Shown: positions 8,079 through 20,293, numbered from the stretch's first letter. The stretch is DNA of 64,000 nucleotides from Paenibacillus aceris (GCF_017874035.1 NZ_JAGGKV010000016.1:101468-165467), one strand, 5' to 3'. Notes: generated by a model from the letters alone, not told the origin. Numbers and translations: made by a program.

Positions 8079-8115
8079 AAGAGCTTGATTCGATTCTATC
8101 GGATTGAGCTCTTTT
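8079..8115 (+). terminator. Terminator-like hairpin after hpf
   Basis: A 14-base stem, AAGAGCTTGATTCG with CGGATTGAGCTCTT including wobble pairs, ends in a short T run (CTTTT). Confidence 0.65.
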
Positions 8116-8343
8116 CAGTTGATAAAAAAGCATACGGGTATACCCCTTTAGGACGACAAGGTCGTTTATTTTGCATGCATGCATTTAAGGCAACGATTCA
8201 ATACTATAGTAATAAGTGAAAAAACGTGAGAATTTTGTGGGTTATGGACAGTTTATACGTAAGTAGACGGAGGGTTTGTTGCGGCAGGACGGTCAAAGGT
8301 GGTACAATTTAAGGATACGAATGTAATGGAAAGGGGTTCACCG

Positions 8344-10863
<2,520 letters not shown>

Positions 10864-10919
10864 ACGAAGCTGACGCGATCCTTTTAGCAAAGGCACAAGA
10901 GAATAAAGAGGTGTAAGAC

Positions 10920-12039
10920 ATGCTGGAACCAGAAGTGAAACAAGATTTAAGAGAAACAGCAAAGCGACTAACCGAATTACGGGGGTCTCTTTGACTTAGA
11001 TCATAAGTTGGAAGCGATCGGCGATTTTGAGGAAAAAATGGGGGCGCCGGACTTCTGGGACGATAACGAACGCGCCCAGAAGACCATCGCCGAGCTCAAC
11101 GCCATCAAGAGCGTTGTGGATCAGTTTCAGGGCTTCTCGAACGAGTTTGACGACCTGCAGGTCATGGTCGAACTCGAGGAAGAGGAAAGCGATGCTGGCT
11201 TGGTGGCTGACATTGAGGCAGGCATCGCGGGGCTTAAGAAGAAGCTCGAGGGCTTCGAGCTTGGCTTATTGCTCAATCAGCCGTATGACCGGCTGAATGC
11301 GATTCTAGAGCTGCATCCCGGTGCGGGCGGCACGGAGTCGCAGGACTGGGCGGAGATGCTGCTGCGCATGTACCGCCGCTGGGCGGAGAAGCGGGGCTAC
11401 AAAGTCGAGGTGCTCGACTATTTGCCCGGCGACGAAGCCGGCGTGAAGAGTGTCACGCTGCAAATCACAGGCTTCAATGCCTACGGCTACTTGAAAGCGG
11501 AGAAGGGCGTGCACCGGCTCGTGCGAATTTCGCCGTTTGATGCGTCAGGCAGACGTCACACATCTTTCGTGTCGTGCGATATCATGCCGGAGATTGAGGA
11601 CGATACAGAGGTTGAGATCCGCACAGAGGATCTCAAAATCGATACGTATCGGGCAAGCGGCGCCGGCGGTCAGCATATCAACACCACGGATTCGGCCGTG
11701 CGGATTACGCACATACCGACCGGGGTTGTGGTGAGCTGTCAGCAAGAACGTTCGCAGATCAAGAACCGCGAGAAAGCGATGAAGATGCTGCGTTCCAAGC
11801 TGTACGAGAAGAAGATCGAAGCGCAAATGAAGCATCTGGCTGAAATTCGCGGCGAGCAGTCGGACATTGGCTGGGGCAGCCAAATCCGTTCGTACGTCTT
11901 TCATCCGTACAGCATGGTGAAAGATCACAGGACTTCGGCGGAGACTGGGAATATCGGTGCGGTCATGGACGGAGATCTTGATTCGTTCATCGATGCTTAC
12001 CTGCGTCATCAGATTCGGAAGCCGGATAACGCCGAATAA
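10920..12039 (+). CDS. prfB: Peptide chain release factor 2 with programmed +1 frameshift
   Basis: RF2 releases peptides at UAA and UGA. Translation starts at ATG 10920 after AGAGGTG and runs 24 codons to an in-frame TGA at 10992-10994. The stop is preceded by CGGGGG and the slippery CTT, giving the classic CTT-TGA-C autoregulatory site. A +1 shift at CTT continues with GAC TTA GAT into the main frame. The full product would be 372 residues, normal for RF2. The SPF anticodon-like tripeptide is at about 203-205 and the GGQ catalytic motif near 248. This is not a pseudogene. Confidence 0.95.
10978..10996 (+). promoter_or_regulatory. RF2 programmed +1 frameshift site
   Basis: The site holds an internal Shine-Dalgarno-like CGGGGG, then TCT CTT TGA C. 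When RF2 is scarce, slow termination at TGA lets the CTT-bound tRNA slip forward to TTT, so RF2 level controls its own synthesis. The zero-frame stop and the downstream +1 frame are both visible. Confidence 0.93.
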
Positions 12040-12117
12040 TTGGCACTTTGGCGAGATGAGGCAAGGCCTTTTGCTTCGAGCAGAGGGTAAACGCATAGCA
12101 GAGGCAATAGACGTTCA

Positions 12118-12147
12118 TCCTACACCTAACAGGTGTAGGATTTTTTG
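12118..12147 (+). terminator. Rho-independent terminator after prfB
   Basis: A perfect 10-base stem (TCCTACACCT / AGGTGTAGGA) with an AAC loop is followed by six T. It lies 13 bases before the next gene's start, so that gene's mRNA would have to read through it or begin very close to the start codon. Confidence 0.85.
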
Positions 12148-12160
12148 TGAGAGGAGGCCT

Positions 12161-13033
12161 ATGGTGGCCAGAAGAGAACCGCTGATACGGATAGGAAGTC
12201 CTGCACATACCGTATTTGAATACACATTATTAATCGTAGGCTCGCTGATTATGGCGGCCAGCTTTAACTGCCTTTTGAACCCGAACCAAATTGCGACGGG
12301 GGGAGTTGCCGGGATCTCGACGGTGATTCAGCATGTATCGGGCTTGAACCCGGCGATCATTCAATGGTCGCTGAACATTCCGATTTTCCTCTTAGCTCTA
12401 TGGCTGCTGGGAGGGCATTTTGGCGTGAAGGCGGCCGTGGGTTCTGTCGTTTTTCCGTTATGCGTACTCGTAACCAGCCATTTAGGCGTTCCAACGCAAA
12501 ATCCTTTGCTTGCTTCCGTTTATGGCGGGATAGGCGTTGGGCTTGGACTCGGCATTGTTTTTCGCGGACGAGGTTCTACGGGCGGTCTTGGGCTGGCCGC
12601 GCAGATTTTACATAAGTATACAGGGTTAAGTTTGGGCTTCTCTGTTGCAGTCTTTGACGGGTTGGTGATCATCTCCTCTGCGCTAGTATTCACACCGGAG
12701 AATGCACTGTACGGGCTGATTGGCCTGTTCGTGACGACCAAAACGATCGATATTGTGCAGATCGGTTTCAACTATGCCAAAGTGGCGTTCATCATTTCGG
12801 ACCATACGGATGCGATACGCAAAGCGATTCTGTATGATTTGGACCGCGGGCTAACAGAGTTGAGCGGATCCGGCGGATTTACCGGGGAATCGCGGACGGT
12901 GATGATGGTCGTCGTGAAGCAGAACGAGGTCAGCCGGTTGAAAACGCTGGTCCAGTCGGTGGATCCGCAGGCGTTTGTTATTTTGAGCGAAACGAATGAG
13001 GTGCTGGGCGAAGGGTTTAAGCGGCATGCTTAG
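12161..13033 (+). CDS. YitT-family membrane protein (YvjA-like)
   Basis: This roughly 290-residue protein has five or six hydrophobic segments in its first two thirds (for example TLLIVGSLIMAASFNCLL and GLGLGIVFRGRGSTGGLGL). A soluble DUF2179-type C-terminal domain contains DLDRGLTELSGSGGFTGES. The family is common in Firmicutes and its function is not established. Its place after prfB matches yvjA of Bacillus subtilis. GAGGAGG precedes both ATG 12161 and GTG 12164; the GTG has the better spacing, so the start may be three bases later. A terminator follows directly. Confidence 0.85.
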   Translation: MVARREPLIRIGSPAHTVFEYTLLIVGSLIMAASFNCLLNPNQIATGGVAGISTVIQHVSGLNPAIIQWSLNIPIFLLALWLLGGHFGVKAAVGSVVFPLCVLVTSHLGVPTQNPLLASVYGGIGVGLGLGIVFRGRGSTGGLGLAAQILHKYTGLSLGFSVAVFDGLVIISSALVFTPENALYGLIGLFVTTKTIDIVQIGFNYAKVAFIISDHTDAIRKAILYDLDRGLTELSGSGGFTGESRTVMMVVVKQNEVSRLKTLVQSVDPQAFVILSETNEVLGEGFKRHA

Positions 13034-13062
13034 TAACCTGGAAGGTGGTAGCGAATTGTAGG

Positions 13063-13086
13063 GACGTGCCTTGGCACGTCTTTTTT
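13063..13086 (+). terminator. Rho-independent terminator after the YitT-family gene
   Basis: A perfect 8-base stem GACGTGCC / GGCACGTC with a TT loop is followed by six T. Confidence 0.85.
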
Positions 13087-13132
13087 GATTGTGGGGATAT
13101 GTGGATCTGGCTCCGGGAAAGTCGCAGGCTTC

Positions 13133-13280
13133 GTTGCATTTTGTGCAACATACTGTATAAAATACAGCCATTTCAGCTGAAAAGTCCGAAATCAGCCGCT
13201 TTTAGCCTAAAAGGTTGTATTTAATACAACGAAGGAGAATGCGGGGGAAAATATAGCGAAAATGCTGCACAAAGTACAAC
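13133..13280. repeat. Four related 17-base palindromes in the gap before argC
   Basis: The 660-base gap before argC has no credible gene. It holds GTTGCATTTTGTGCAAC (13133-13149), CTGTATAAAATACAG (13153-13167), GTTGTATTTAATACAAC (13214-13230) and GCTGCACAAAGTACAAC (13264-13280). All fit a loose GYTGYA-WWWWW-TRCARC pattern, and each can form a short hairpin. The rest of the gap up to the argC promoter is AT-rich and shows nothing I can name. Confidence 0.6.
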
Positions 13281-13632
13281 ATAGGGCGACTCTTAGAATA
13301 CAACCCCGATTGTACATCATCGTGGAACAAGGCGAGAAGTTTTCCGATGAGGCTTCAACGCCCAGGCGAAAAACGCAAGCAGTATAATTTTTACGAATGA
13401 ATCCCCCCACCGCCAAGATCTCTCATAAAAAAATGTTGCTTGTCCAACGCTTAATTTGGGATAATATAACTGTTCGTCCTTTGAACAAGACGTCTATGCA
13501 TATTATAAATTTTTTTCATCAAAAGACAGGATTGAAAACCGCGATAAGCTTTTCAGGAAAAAAGCTGCCAAACCCTTGATTCGTCTCGAATCTAAACGTG
13601 TTTCCGCGGAGAAAACTGGAGAAAAAAATTCA

Positions 13633-13661
13633 TTGAATTATTATGTATATGACTGTATAAT
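13633..13661 (+). promoter_or_regulatory. Sigma-A promoter of the arg operon
   Basis: The -35 TTGAAT (13633-13638) and the perfect -10 TATAAT (13656-13661) are 17 bases apart. This gives a leader of about 30 bases before argC. Confidence 0.8.
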
Positions 13662-13671
13662 CATACATATA
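13642..13671. promoter_or_regulatory. Probable ArgR/AhrC operator
   Basis: A 30-base imperfect palindrome has TATGTATATGA on the left and TCATACATATA on the right, with TGTATAATCATACA inside. It covers the spacer and the -10 box of the arg promoter. The AT-rich inverted repeat with TGTAT/ATACA-type arms resembles ARG boxes, and its place would let arginine-bound ArgR block transcription. Binding is inferred. Confidence 0.6.
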
Positions 13672-13696
13672 TTTTCGGAGTAACGGGGGAATTCAT

Positions 13697-14746
13697 ATGA
13701 GTCAAAGCGTTAGAGCGGCTATTATTGGGGCCACAGGGTACGGCGGTGCGGAGGTTATTCGTCTTTTGCAGGCGCATCCTCTGGTGAAGATCACTTCGGT
13801 CATCTCGACTTCGAATGCGGGAGCGCCGCTTGCGGATCATTTTCCACATTTGCAGGAAATCGTTATTGATATTCTGGACCAACTCGATGTAGATCTGATC
13901 GCAGGCAAAGCCGACGTGGTGTTCCTGGCGACACCGGCGGGCGTAAGTGCAGAGCTTTCACCGAAACTTTTGGCGGCGGGCCTGAAGGTTATTGATATTT
14001 CTGGAGACCTAAGACTGAAATCAAGCAGCGACTACGAGAAATGGTACAAAAAGAAACCGGCTTCCGAGGAAATGCTGGCGAAGTCGATCTATGCTTTGTC
14101 CGAGGTATTCGGAGACGAAGTCCAAGGCAGCGACTTGATCGCGAATCCTGGCTGTTACCCAACAGCGACGCTTCTAGGCCTTATCCCAGCTGTCAAAGCG
14201 GGTTGGATTGATCCATCTACGATTATTATTGATGCCAAGTCAGGTGTTTCCGGCGCAGGACGAGGCGTTAATCTTGGCGTTCACTATGCGGAAGTAAATG
14301 AGAATTTGAACGTGTATAAAGTGAATAAACACCAGCATATCCCGGAAATTGAGCAAGCGCTCAGCCGTGTTGCGGGTAAGCCGGTGGTGACGACGTTCAC
14401 GACACATCTTGTGCCGATGACGCGTGGGATTATGTCGACGATGTACGCTACTGTGAATGGTGAGCATACGGCAGCAGATTTTATTGAACTTTACCGCCAG
14501 TTCTATGAAGGCCGGAAGTTTGTGCGCATCCGTCAAGAAGGCAAGTTCCCTTCGACGAAGGAAGTGTATGGCTCTAACTACTGTGACATCGGCTTTTCCG
14601 TGGATGAGCGGACAGGTCGCGTGACGATCGTTTCCGTTATTGATAATGTGGTGAAGGGCGCTGCGGGGCAGGCCATTCAGAACTTGAACTTGATGTACGG
14701 TTGGGAAGAAACGACCGGATTGCTGTTCGCACCGGTATATCCATAA
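13697..14746 (+). CDS. argC: N-acetyl-gamma-glutamyl-phosphate reductase
   Basis: This 349-residue enzyme reduces N-acetylglutamyl phosphate to the semialdehyde with NADPH, the third step to ornithine. The N-terminal GATGYGGAEVIRLL is the NADP loop, and Cys153 in NPGCYPTA is the catalytic cysteine. HQHIPEIEQ is the usual substrate-binding motif. The ATG follows a GGGGGA site. It is the first gene of an argCJBDFGH series and the one next to the operator. Confidence 0.96.
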   Translation: MSQSVRAAIIGATGYGGAEVIRLLQAHPLVKITSVISTSNAGAPLADHFPHLQEIVIDILDQLDVDLIAGKADVVFLATPAGVSAELSPKLLAAGLKVIDISGDLRLKSSSDYEKWYKKKPASEEMLAKSIYALSEVFGDEVQGSDLIANPGCYPTATLLGLIPAVKAGWIDPSTIIIDAKSGVSGAGRGVNLGVHYAEVNENLNVYKVNKHQHIPEIEQALSRVAGKPVVTTFTTHLVPMTRGIMSTMYATVNGEHTAADFIELYRQFYEGRKFVRIRQEGKFPSTKEVYGSNYCDIGFSVDERTGRVTIVSVIDNVVKGAAGQAIQNLNLMYGWEETTGLLFAPVYP

Positions 14747-14771
14747 GAAGAGGACATGTGAGGAGACGAGG

Positions 14772-15998
14772 ATGTTGGATAAAGCTAGTTTCACGGTCGT
14801 GCCGGAGGGCACAGTAACGACGCCGAAAGGCTTTCGTGCAGGCGGTCTGCACTGTGGATTGAAGAAGACGGAGCGCTTTGACTTAGGCGCGATCGTATGT
14901 GAGGTGCCAGCGGCAGCGGCAGGCGTGTACACGCTGAACTCGTTCCAAGCGGCACCCCTGCGCGTGACGCAAGAAAGTATCGCCCAAGGCGGCAAGCTGC
15001 AGGCGATGATCGTGAACAGCGGCAACGCCAACGCGTGCACCGGCCAGCAGGGCGAGGACGACGCCTATGCCATGCGTGCAGCCAGCGCGAAGGCGCTAGG
15101 CGTAGCAGAGCACCACGTCGGCGTGACGAGCACGGGCGTCATCGGCGAGCTTCTGCCGATGGGCAAGGTCTTATCAGGCATCGAGCAGCTGCCTGGGCGC
15201 ATCAAAACGGACGGAGGCGAAGACTTCTGCCAAGCGATCCTGACAACGGATCTTGTGCAGAAGATGACGTGTGTCCGTCTTGTTGTTGGCGGCAAAGAGG
15301 TGCACATTGCCGGTGCAGCGAAAGGTTCGGGGATGATTCACCCGAACATGGCGACGATGCTCGGTTTCATGACAACCGACGCACCGATCGAGAGCGAATA
15401 CCTGCAGCAGCTGCTTAGCAGGATCACAGACAACACCTTCAACATGATCACGGTTGATGGCGATACGTCCACCAACGACATGGTCGTGGTGATGGCTAGC
15501 GGTTTGGCTGGCGGCGAGACGCTAACTCCGGAGCATCCGGATTGGGAAGCATTCGCAGCAGGTTTTCAATATGTTGGCGAGTACCTGGCCAAAGCGATTG
15601 CACGCGACGGCGAGGGCGCGACGAAGCTGATCGAGACGACGGTTATCGGCGCGGAGAGCGACGAAGCAGCTCGCAAGATCGTGAAATCGATCATCGGTTC
15701 GAGCCTCGTGAAGTCCGCCGTTTATGGCGCTGACGCGAACTGGGGCCGGATCATTGCGGCTGTCGGTTACTCGGGACAACCAGTGAATGTGAACACGGTC
15801 GATATTCGCTTGGGCGATATCGCAGTGCTCGAGCAGTCACGTCCAGTGAAGTTCGATGAGGAAGCGGCACTGGCTTATTTGAAAACAGATACCATTCAAA
15901 TTCATGTGAATTTACATATGGGCACTGGCAAGGCAACGGGTTGGGGCTGCGATTTGACATATGATTATGTGCGAATCAATGCTGCTTACCGCACCTAA
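14772..15998 (+). CDS. argJ: Glutamate N-acetyltransferase/amino-acid acetyltransferase ArgJ
   Basis: This 408-residue enzyme moves the acetyl group from N-acetylornithine to glutamate, closing the acetyl cycle. Many Bacillales forms also use acetyl-CoA. The precursor cleaves itself at the Ala194-Thr195 bond in HPNMATMLGFMTT, and the new N-terminal threonine is the nucleophile. Both subunit regions are full length. The ATG stands after GAGGAGACGAGG. The presence of ArgJ agrees with the absence of argA and argE in the window. Confidence 0.96.
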   Translation: MLDKASFTVVPEGTVTTPKGFRAGGLHCGLKKTERFDLGAIVCEVPAAAAGVYTLNSFQAAPLRVTQESIAQGGKLQAMIVNSGNANACTGQQGEDDAYAMRAASAKALGVAEHHVGVTSTGVIGELLPMGKVLSGIEQLPGRIKTDGGEDFCQAILTTDLVQKMTCVRLVVGGKEVHIAGAAKGSGMIHPNMATMLGFMTTDAPIESEYLQQLLSRITDNTFNMITVDGDTSTNDMVVVMASGLAGGETLTPEHPDWEAFAAGFQYVGEYLAKAIARDGEGATKLIETTVIGAESDEAARKIVKSIIGSSLVKSAVYGADANWGRIIAAVGYSGQPVNVNTVDIRLGDIAVLEQSRPVKFDEEAALAYLKTDTIQIHVNLHMGTGKATGWGCDLTYDYVRINAAYRT

Positions 15999-16021
15999 GG
16001 AAGCAAAGGGGAACGAACGCA

Positions 16022-16813
16022 GTGAAGAACAATTGCTTTGTGATGAAATGCGGCGGCAGTACGCTTGCGGCACTGCCTGCCAGCTTTTTTGACGATATGC
16101 GTCAGCTTCAGGAGGAAGGCATTGTAACGGTTATCGTGCACGGAGGAGGCCCGGCGATTTCGGAAACGCTCGGCAAGCTGGGCATCGAGTCCGGTTTCGT
16201 AAACGGCCTGCGGGTGACGAACGAAGCGGTGCTGGACGTTGTAGAGATGGTGCTTTCCGGCCAAATCAACAAAGAGATCGTACGCCGTATTCAGTTGACA
16301 GGCGCAGCAGCGCTCGGACTGTCCGGTGTGGATGGGCATTTAATTGAAGCTAAGCCGGTGGCGAACAGCCACGAGGTCGGCTTAGTCGGCGATGTGACGA
16401 AGGTGAACGCGGAGCTGATCCAAGGCATCGTGAATATGGGCTACATTCCGGTTATTGCACCGGTTGGGCTTGGTGAAGATGGCGGACAGCGTTACAATAT
16501 AAACGCGGATACGGCAGCTGGCGCGGTTGCTTCCCACTTAGGCGTGGAGCAAATGGTTGTCGTGACGGACGTTCCCGGCATTATGAAGACAGTTGACGGC
16601 GAGAAGCAGGTGCTGCCTGTTGTGAGCGTTGCAGAGATCGAAGAGATGATCGCTAATGGCGACATTTACGGTGGCATGATTCCTAAAGTGCGAGCAGCGA
16701 TTGCTTGCATTCAAGGCAAGGTGCAGGAAGTTGTGATTGTGAATGGTTCTGAGCCGAACGTACTCAGCAAAGTGCTGAAGGGCTCGGGGATTGGCACACG
16801 GATCGTAAGATAA
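16022..16813 (+). CDS. argB: Acetylglutamate kinase
   Basis: This 263-residue amino acid kinase phosphorylates N-acetylglutamate. KCGGS near residue 10, VIVHGGGPAI near 38-47 and YNINADTAAGAVASHL near 160 are the phosphate- and substrate-binding motifs. The start is a GTG after AAAGGGG. The N-terminus lacks the extra helix of arginine-sensitive acetylglutamate kinases, so the enzyme may not be strongly feedback-inhibited; this is inferred from length only. Confidence 0.95.
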   Translation: MKNNCFVMKCGGSTLAALPASFFDDMRQLQEEGIVTVIVHGGGPAISETLGKLGIESGFVNGLRVTNEAVLDVVEMVLSGQINKEIVRRIQLTGAAALGLSGVDGHLIEAKPVANSHEVGLVGDVTKVNAELIQGIVNMGYIPVIAPVGLGEDGGQRYNINADTAAGAVASHLGVEQMVVVTDVPGIMKTVDGEKQVLPVVSVAEIEEMIANGDIYGGMIPKVRAAIACIQGKVQEVVIVNGSEPNVLSKVLKGSGIGTRIVR

Positions 16814-16836
16814 TTATTTCAGAGGAGGGAATGTAC

Positions 16837-18033
16837 ATGAGTGAAACGGGTAAAAGCTCGCTCTTTCCAACGTACGCCAGATATCCAATTACACTGGTGA
16901 AGGGGGAGGGCAGCCGACTGTGGGACGATACGGGCAAGGAGTACATCGACTTGATGAGCGGTATCGCAGTTGCGAACCTCGGGCACGCGCCTAAAGAAGT
17001 GAAGGAGCAGCTCGTCCAGCAGCTTGATCAGCTGTGGCATGTGAGCAACCTTTTCCATATTCCGAACCAGGAAAAACTAGCTTCCTTACTTACGGATAAC
17101 AGCTGTGCGGATGCTGTATTCTTCTGTTCCACAGGAGCAGAAGCGAATGAAGCCGCAATTAAGTTGGCGCGTCGCTACAATCAAAAGGTGCTGAACAACG
17201 GTCGGTACGAGATTATTACGTTCAACATGTCGTTCCACGGACGGACACTGGCGACATTGACCGCTACGGGTCAAGACAAAGTGAAGGAAGGCTTTCATCC
17301 GCTTCCTGAAGGTTTTGTATATGCGCCTTATAACGATATCGAGGCTGTGCGAAGTCTTGTGAATGACAAAACATGCGCCATCATGTTGGAAATGGTACAG
17401 GGAGAAGGCGGCGTATTGCCGGCTGATCCTGAGTTCGTGAAACAATTAGCAGAGCTGTGCAAACAGGAAAATCTGCTTTTGATTGCGGATGAAATCCAAA
17501 CGGGCGTAGGGCGTACAGGTAAGCTTTTTGCCTATGAGCACTATGGTGTTGAGCCTGACATTTTTACATTGGCCAAAGGCCTAGGCGGAGGATTCCCGAT
17601 TGGCGCTATGCTGGGGAAAGCTTTCCTTGCTGAAGCGTTTAGCGCAGGCAGTCACGGTTCGACATTTGGCGGAACGCCGATTGCGACGGCTGCTGGCTTT
17701 GCGGCAGTGGATACGATCCTTGCACAAAAGCTGCCAGAACGCGCAGCGGAGTTAGGCGAGTACACGATCAAGAAGCTGGAAAGCAAACTTGCCGGCAATC
17801 CGCTCATCGCGAAAATTCGCGGTATCGGGCTTTTGATCGGGATTGAGTGCACACAACCTGCAGGCGAAATCATTAGTGAAATTCATAAAAGAGGCGTGCT
17901 CGTTATTCCTGCTGGACCGAACGTCATTCGTTTAGTGCCGGCCTTAAATATACCGCAAGAAGATTTAGATCAAGGGCTGGATGTGCTGTGCGCTGTCCTC
18001 GCAGAGAAGGCGTCGACCCTCAGCAGCGTCTAG
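16837..18033 (+). CDS. argD: Acetylornithine aminotransferase
   Basis: This 398-residue class III PLP-dependent aminotransferase makes N-acetylornithine from the semialdehyde and glutamate. The PLP lysine is Lys247 in TLAKGLGGGFPIGAM, and ADEIQTGVGRTG carries the aspartate that contacts the ring. CSTGAEANEAAIKLAR is the phosphate-binding region. Of two in-frame ATGs, the second (16837) was chosen because GAGGAGG is eight bases upstream; the first is only two bases away. Confidence 0.95.
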   Translation: MSETGKSSLFPTYARYPITLVKGEGSRLWDDTGKEYIDLMSGIAVANLGHAPKEVKEQLVQQLDQLWHVSNLFHIPNQEKLASLLTDNSCADAVFFCSTGAEANEAAIKLARRYNQKVLNNGRYEIITFNMSFHGRTLATLTATGQDKVKEGFHPLPEGFVYAPYNDIEAVRSLVNDKTCAIMLEMVQGEGGVLPADPEFVKQLAELCKQENLLLIADEIQTGVGRTGKLFAYEHYGVEPDIFTLAKGLGGGFPIGAMLGKAFLAEAFSAGSHGSTFGGTPIATAAGFAAVDTILAQKLPERAAELGEYTIKKLESKLAGNPLIAKIRGIGLLIGIECTQPAGEIISEIHKRGVLVIPAGPNVIRLVPALNIPQEDLDQGLDVLCAVLAEKASTLSSV

Positions 18034-18060
18034 TAGTAACATGGAGAGAGGTTGAATGAA

Positions 18061-19020
18061 ATGAACGTTACCTTACAAGAAGAAATGGCTGCCCAGCTGA
18101 AAGGCAAAGACTTTCTTGCGCTGGCTGACTATACACCGGAAGAAATCGAATATTTAATCCACTATGGAATTGAGCTTAAGCGTAAGCAGAAGGCTAGAGA
18201 GCCTCATGCTGTGCTTGCCGGCAAAACGCTCGGGATGATTTTTGAGAAGTCCTCGACACGCACGCGTGTTTCTTTTGAAGTGGGGATGTACCAGCTTGGA
18301 GGCCAGGCTTTATTTTTGAGCAAAAACGACTTACAGCTCGGACGCGGTGAAACGGTTTGGGATACAGCACAAACGCTGTCCCGATACCTCGATGGCATTA
18401 TGATTCGTACGTACGAACACCGTAAAGTGATTGATCTTGCGCGTGGCGCGACGGTTCCGGTTATTAACGGATTGACGGATTATGCTCATCCTTGCCAGGT
18501 TATGGCGGATTATCAGACTGTTCTTGAGAAAAAGGGCCGTCTAAAAGGCATTAAAGTAGCTTACATTGGGGACGGCAACAACATGGTGCATTCCTTAATG
18601 GTAGGCGCGAGCAAATTAGGGATGGACTTCGCGATTGCTTCGCCGGAAGGTTATGATCCTGACCAAGAAGTGATTCAGAATTCCAAGGAAAATGCTGCGC
18701 AATACGGCGGCAGCGTGCTTCTGACGCGCGACCCTCGCGAAGCGATTGAGAATGCGGACATCGTCTACACGGATGTATGGGCGAGCATGGGCTTCGAGGC
18801 TGAGCAGCAGGAGCGGGAGATTGCGTTCAAGAACTACCAAATCAACGAAGATCTTGTGAAATATGCTAAATCGGATTACTTGTTCATGCACTGCTTGCCT
18901 GCACACCGCGGGGAAGAAGTGAGCGAGGGCGTCATTGACGGCGCGCATTCGATTATTTTCGACCAAGCAGAGAATCGTCTTCATGCGCAAAAGGCTATTA
19001 TGGCCGCGACCATGATATAA
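18061..19020 (+). CDS. argF: Ornithine carbamoyltransferase
   Basis: This 319-residue enzyme makes citrulline from ornithine and carbamoyl phosphate. SSTRTR at 64-69 binds carbamoyl phosphate, and HCLPAHRG near 280 carries the cysteine that contacts ornithine. The ATG at 18061 lies nine bases after GGAGAGAGG; a TTG nine bases further upstream is less likely. No carAB genes for carbamoyl phosphate are in the window. Confidence 0.95.
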   Translation: MNVTLQEEMAAQLKGKDFLALADYTPEEIEYLIHYGIELKRKQKAREPHAVLAGKTLGMIFEKSSTRTRVSFEVGMYQLGGQALFLSKNDLQLGRGETVWDTAQTLSRYLDGIMIRTYEHRKVIDLARGATVPVINGLTDYAHPCQVMADYQTVLEKKGRLKGIKVAYIGDGNNMVHSLMVGASKLGMDFAIASPEGYDPDQEVIQNSKENAAQYGGSVLLTRDPREAIENADIVYTDVWASMGFEAEQQEREIAFKNYQINEDLVKYAKSDYLFMHCLPAHRGEEVSEGVIDGAHSIIFDQAENRLHAQKAIMAATMI

Positions 19021-19054
19021 TAAATAGATAGAGGAAACGGAGAGATTAGTAGAC

Positions 19055-20293
19055 ATGGCTAAGGAAAAAATCGTACTCGCTTATTCCGGCGGACTGGATA
19101 CATCGGTTATTTTGAAATGGCTCAAGGAGACTTACGACGCCGAAATTATTGCTTTTACTGCTGATATTGGGCAAAAAGACGAGTTGGACGGTCTAGAGGA
19201 AAAAGCGCTCCAAACCGGCGCATCCAAAATCTACATCGACGACCTGCGCGATGAGTTCGCGAAGGACTTCATCAACCCGATGTTCCAAGCGGCAGCTTTG
19301 TATGAAGGTCAGTACCTGCTCGGCACGAGCATTGCACGTCCTTTGATCGCGAAGCGCATGGTTGAAATTGCACGCGCAGAAGGTGCTACAGCGATTGCGC
19401 ATGGCGCAACAGGTAAAGGAAACGACCAAGTGCGCTTCGAGTTAACAGCTGCGGCGTTGGCGCCTGAGATTTCGGTGATCGCGCCTTGGCGTTTGGAAGA
19501 ATTTCGCGAGCAGTTCCCGGGCCGCGCTGAAATGATCGCGTATGCCGAGAAACATGGCATTCCAGTAACAGCATCCGCTGCGAAGCCGTATTCGACAGAC
19601 CGCAACTTGCTGCATATCTCCTTCGAGAGCGGCATGCTGGAAGATCCTTGGTTCGATGCAGCGGCTGACAGCAACAAAGACATGTACGTCCTGAGCGTAG
19701 CTCCGGAAGATGCACCGGATCAAGCGGAATACATTGAGCTTGAGTTCGAGAAAGGCGACTGCGTAGCAATCAACGGCGCGAAGCTGACTCCACTTCAAGT
19801 GATGGAAACATTGAATGAAATCGGCGGCAAGCATGGCATTGGCCGTGTTGACATGGTGGAAAACCGTTTCGTCGGCATGAAAAGCCGCGGCGTGTATGAA
19901 ACTCCGGGCGGTACGATCCTGTTCACCGCTCACCGCAAAATGGAATCCCTGACCATGGACCGCGATGTTATGCATCTTCGTGATTCCCTGATTTCCAAAT
20001 ATGCAAGTCTTGTATACAACGGCTTCTGGTTCGCTCCTGAGCGTTTGGCCATTCAAGCGCTTGTTGCAGAAAGCCAAAAGAACGTATCCGGTACAGTTCG
20101 TTTGAAATTGTACAAAGGAAACGTGATCGGTGCTGGCGTGAAAAGCCCAGTATCCTTGTACAATCCGGATATTGCGACGATGGAAGCTGATCCGACGAAA
20201 GCTTACGATCAAGGCGATGCGACTGGCTTCATTCACTTGAATGCACTTCGTTTGAAAGTATCTTCAGGTGTCGAGCAAAACGCTAAGAAGTAA
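19055..20293 (+). CDS. argG: Argininosuccinate synthase
   Basis: This 412-residue enzyme joins citrulline and aspartate with ATP hydrolysis to AMP. The N-terminal AYSGGLDTSVIL (about 9-20) is the PP-loop ATP pyrophosphatase motif, and HGATGKGNDQVRFE is the second signature of the family. It starts 34 bases after argF, so co-transcription is likely, and is followed by a short hairpin before argH. Confidence 0.96.
   Translation: MAKEKIVLAYSGGLDTSVILKWLKETYDAEIIAFTADIGQKDELDGLEEKALQTGASKIYIDDLRDEFAKDFINPMFQAAALYEGQYLLGTSIARPLIAKRMVEIARAEGATAIAHGATGKGNDQVRFELTAAALAPEISVIAPWRLEEFREQFPGRAEMIAYAEKHGIPVTASAAKPYSTDRNLLHISFESGMLEDPWFDAAADSNKDMYVLSVAPEDAPDQAEYIELEFEKGDCVAINGAKLTPLQVMETLNEIGGKHGIGRVDMVENRFVGMKSRGVYETPGGTILFTAHRKMESLTMDRDVMHLRDSLISKYASLVYNGFWFAPERLAIQALVAESQKNVSGTVRLKLYKGNVIGAGVKSPVSLYNPDIATMEADPTKAYDQGDATGFIHLNALRLKVSSGVEQNAKK

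Noticed and set aside
8136..8145. GGGTATACCC palindrome upstream of secA considered as a metal-regulator operator
   Set aside because: Too short and without an adjacent target gene of that kind; could be chance.
13397..13579. Forward frame of 60 codons before argC
   Set aside because: No ribosome site before the ATG and no recognisable similarity; lies in a repeat-bearing gap.
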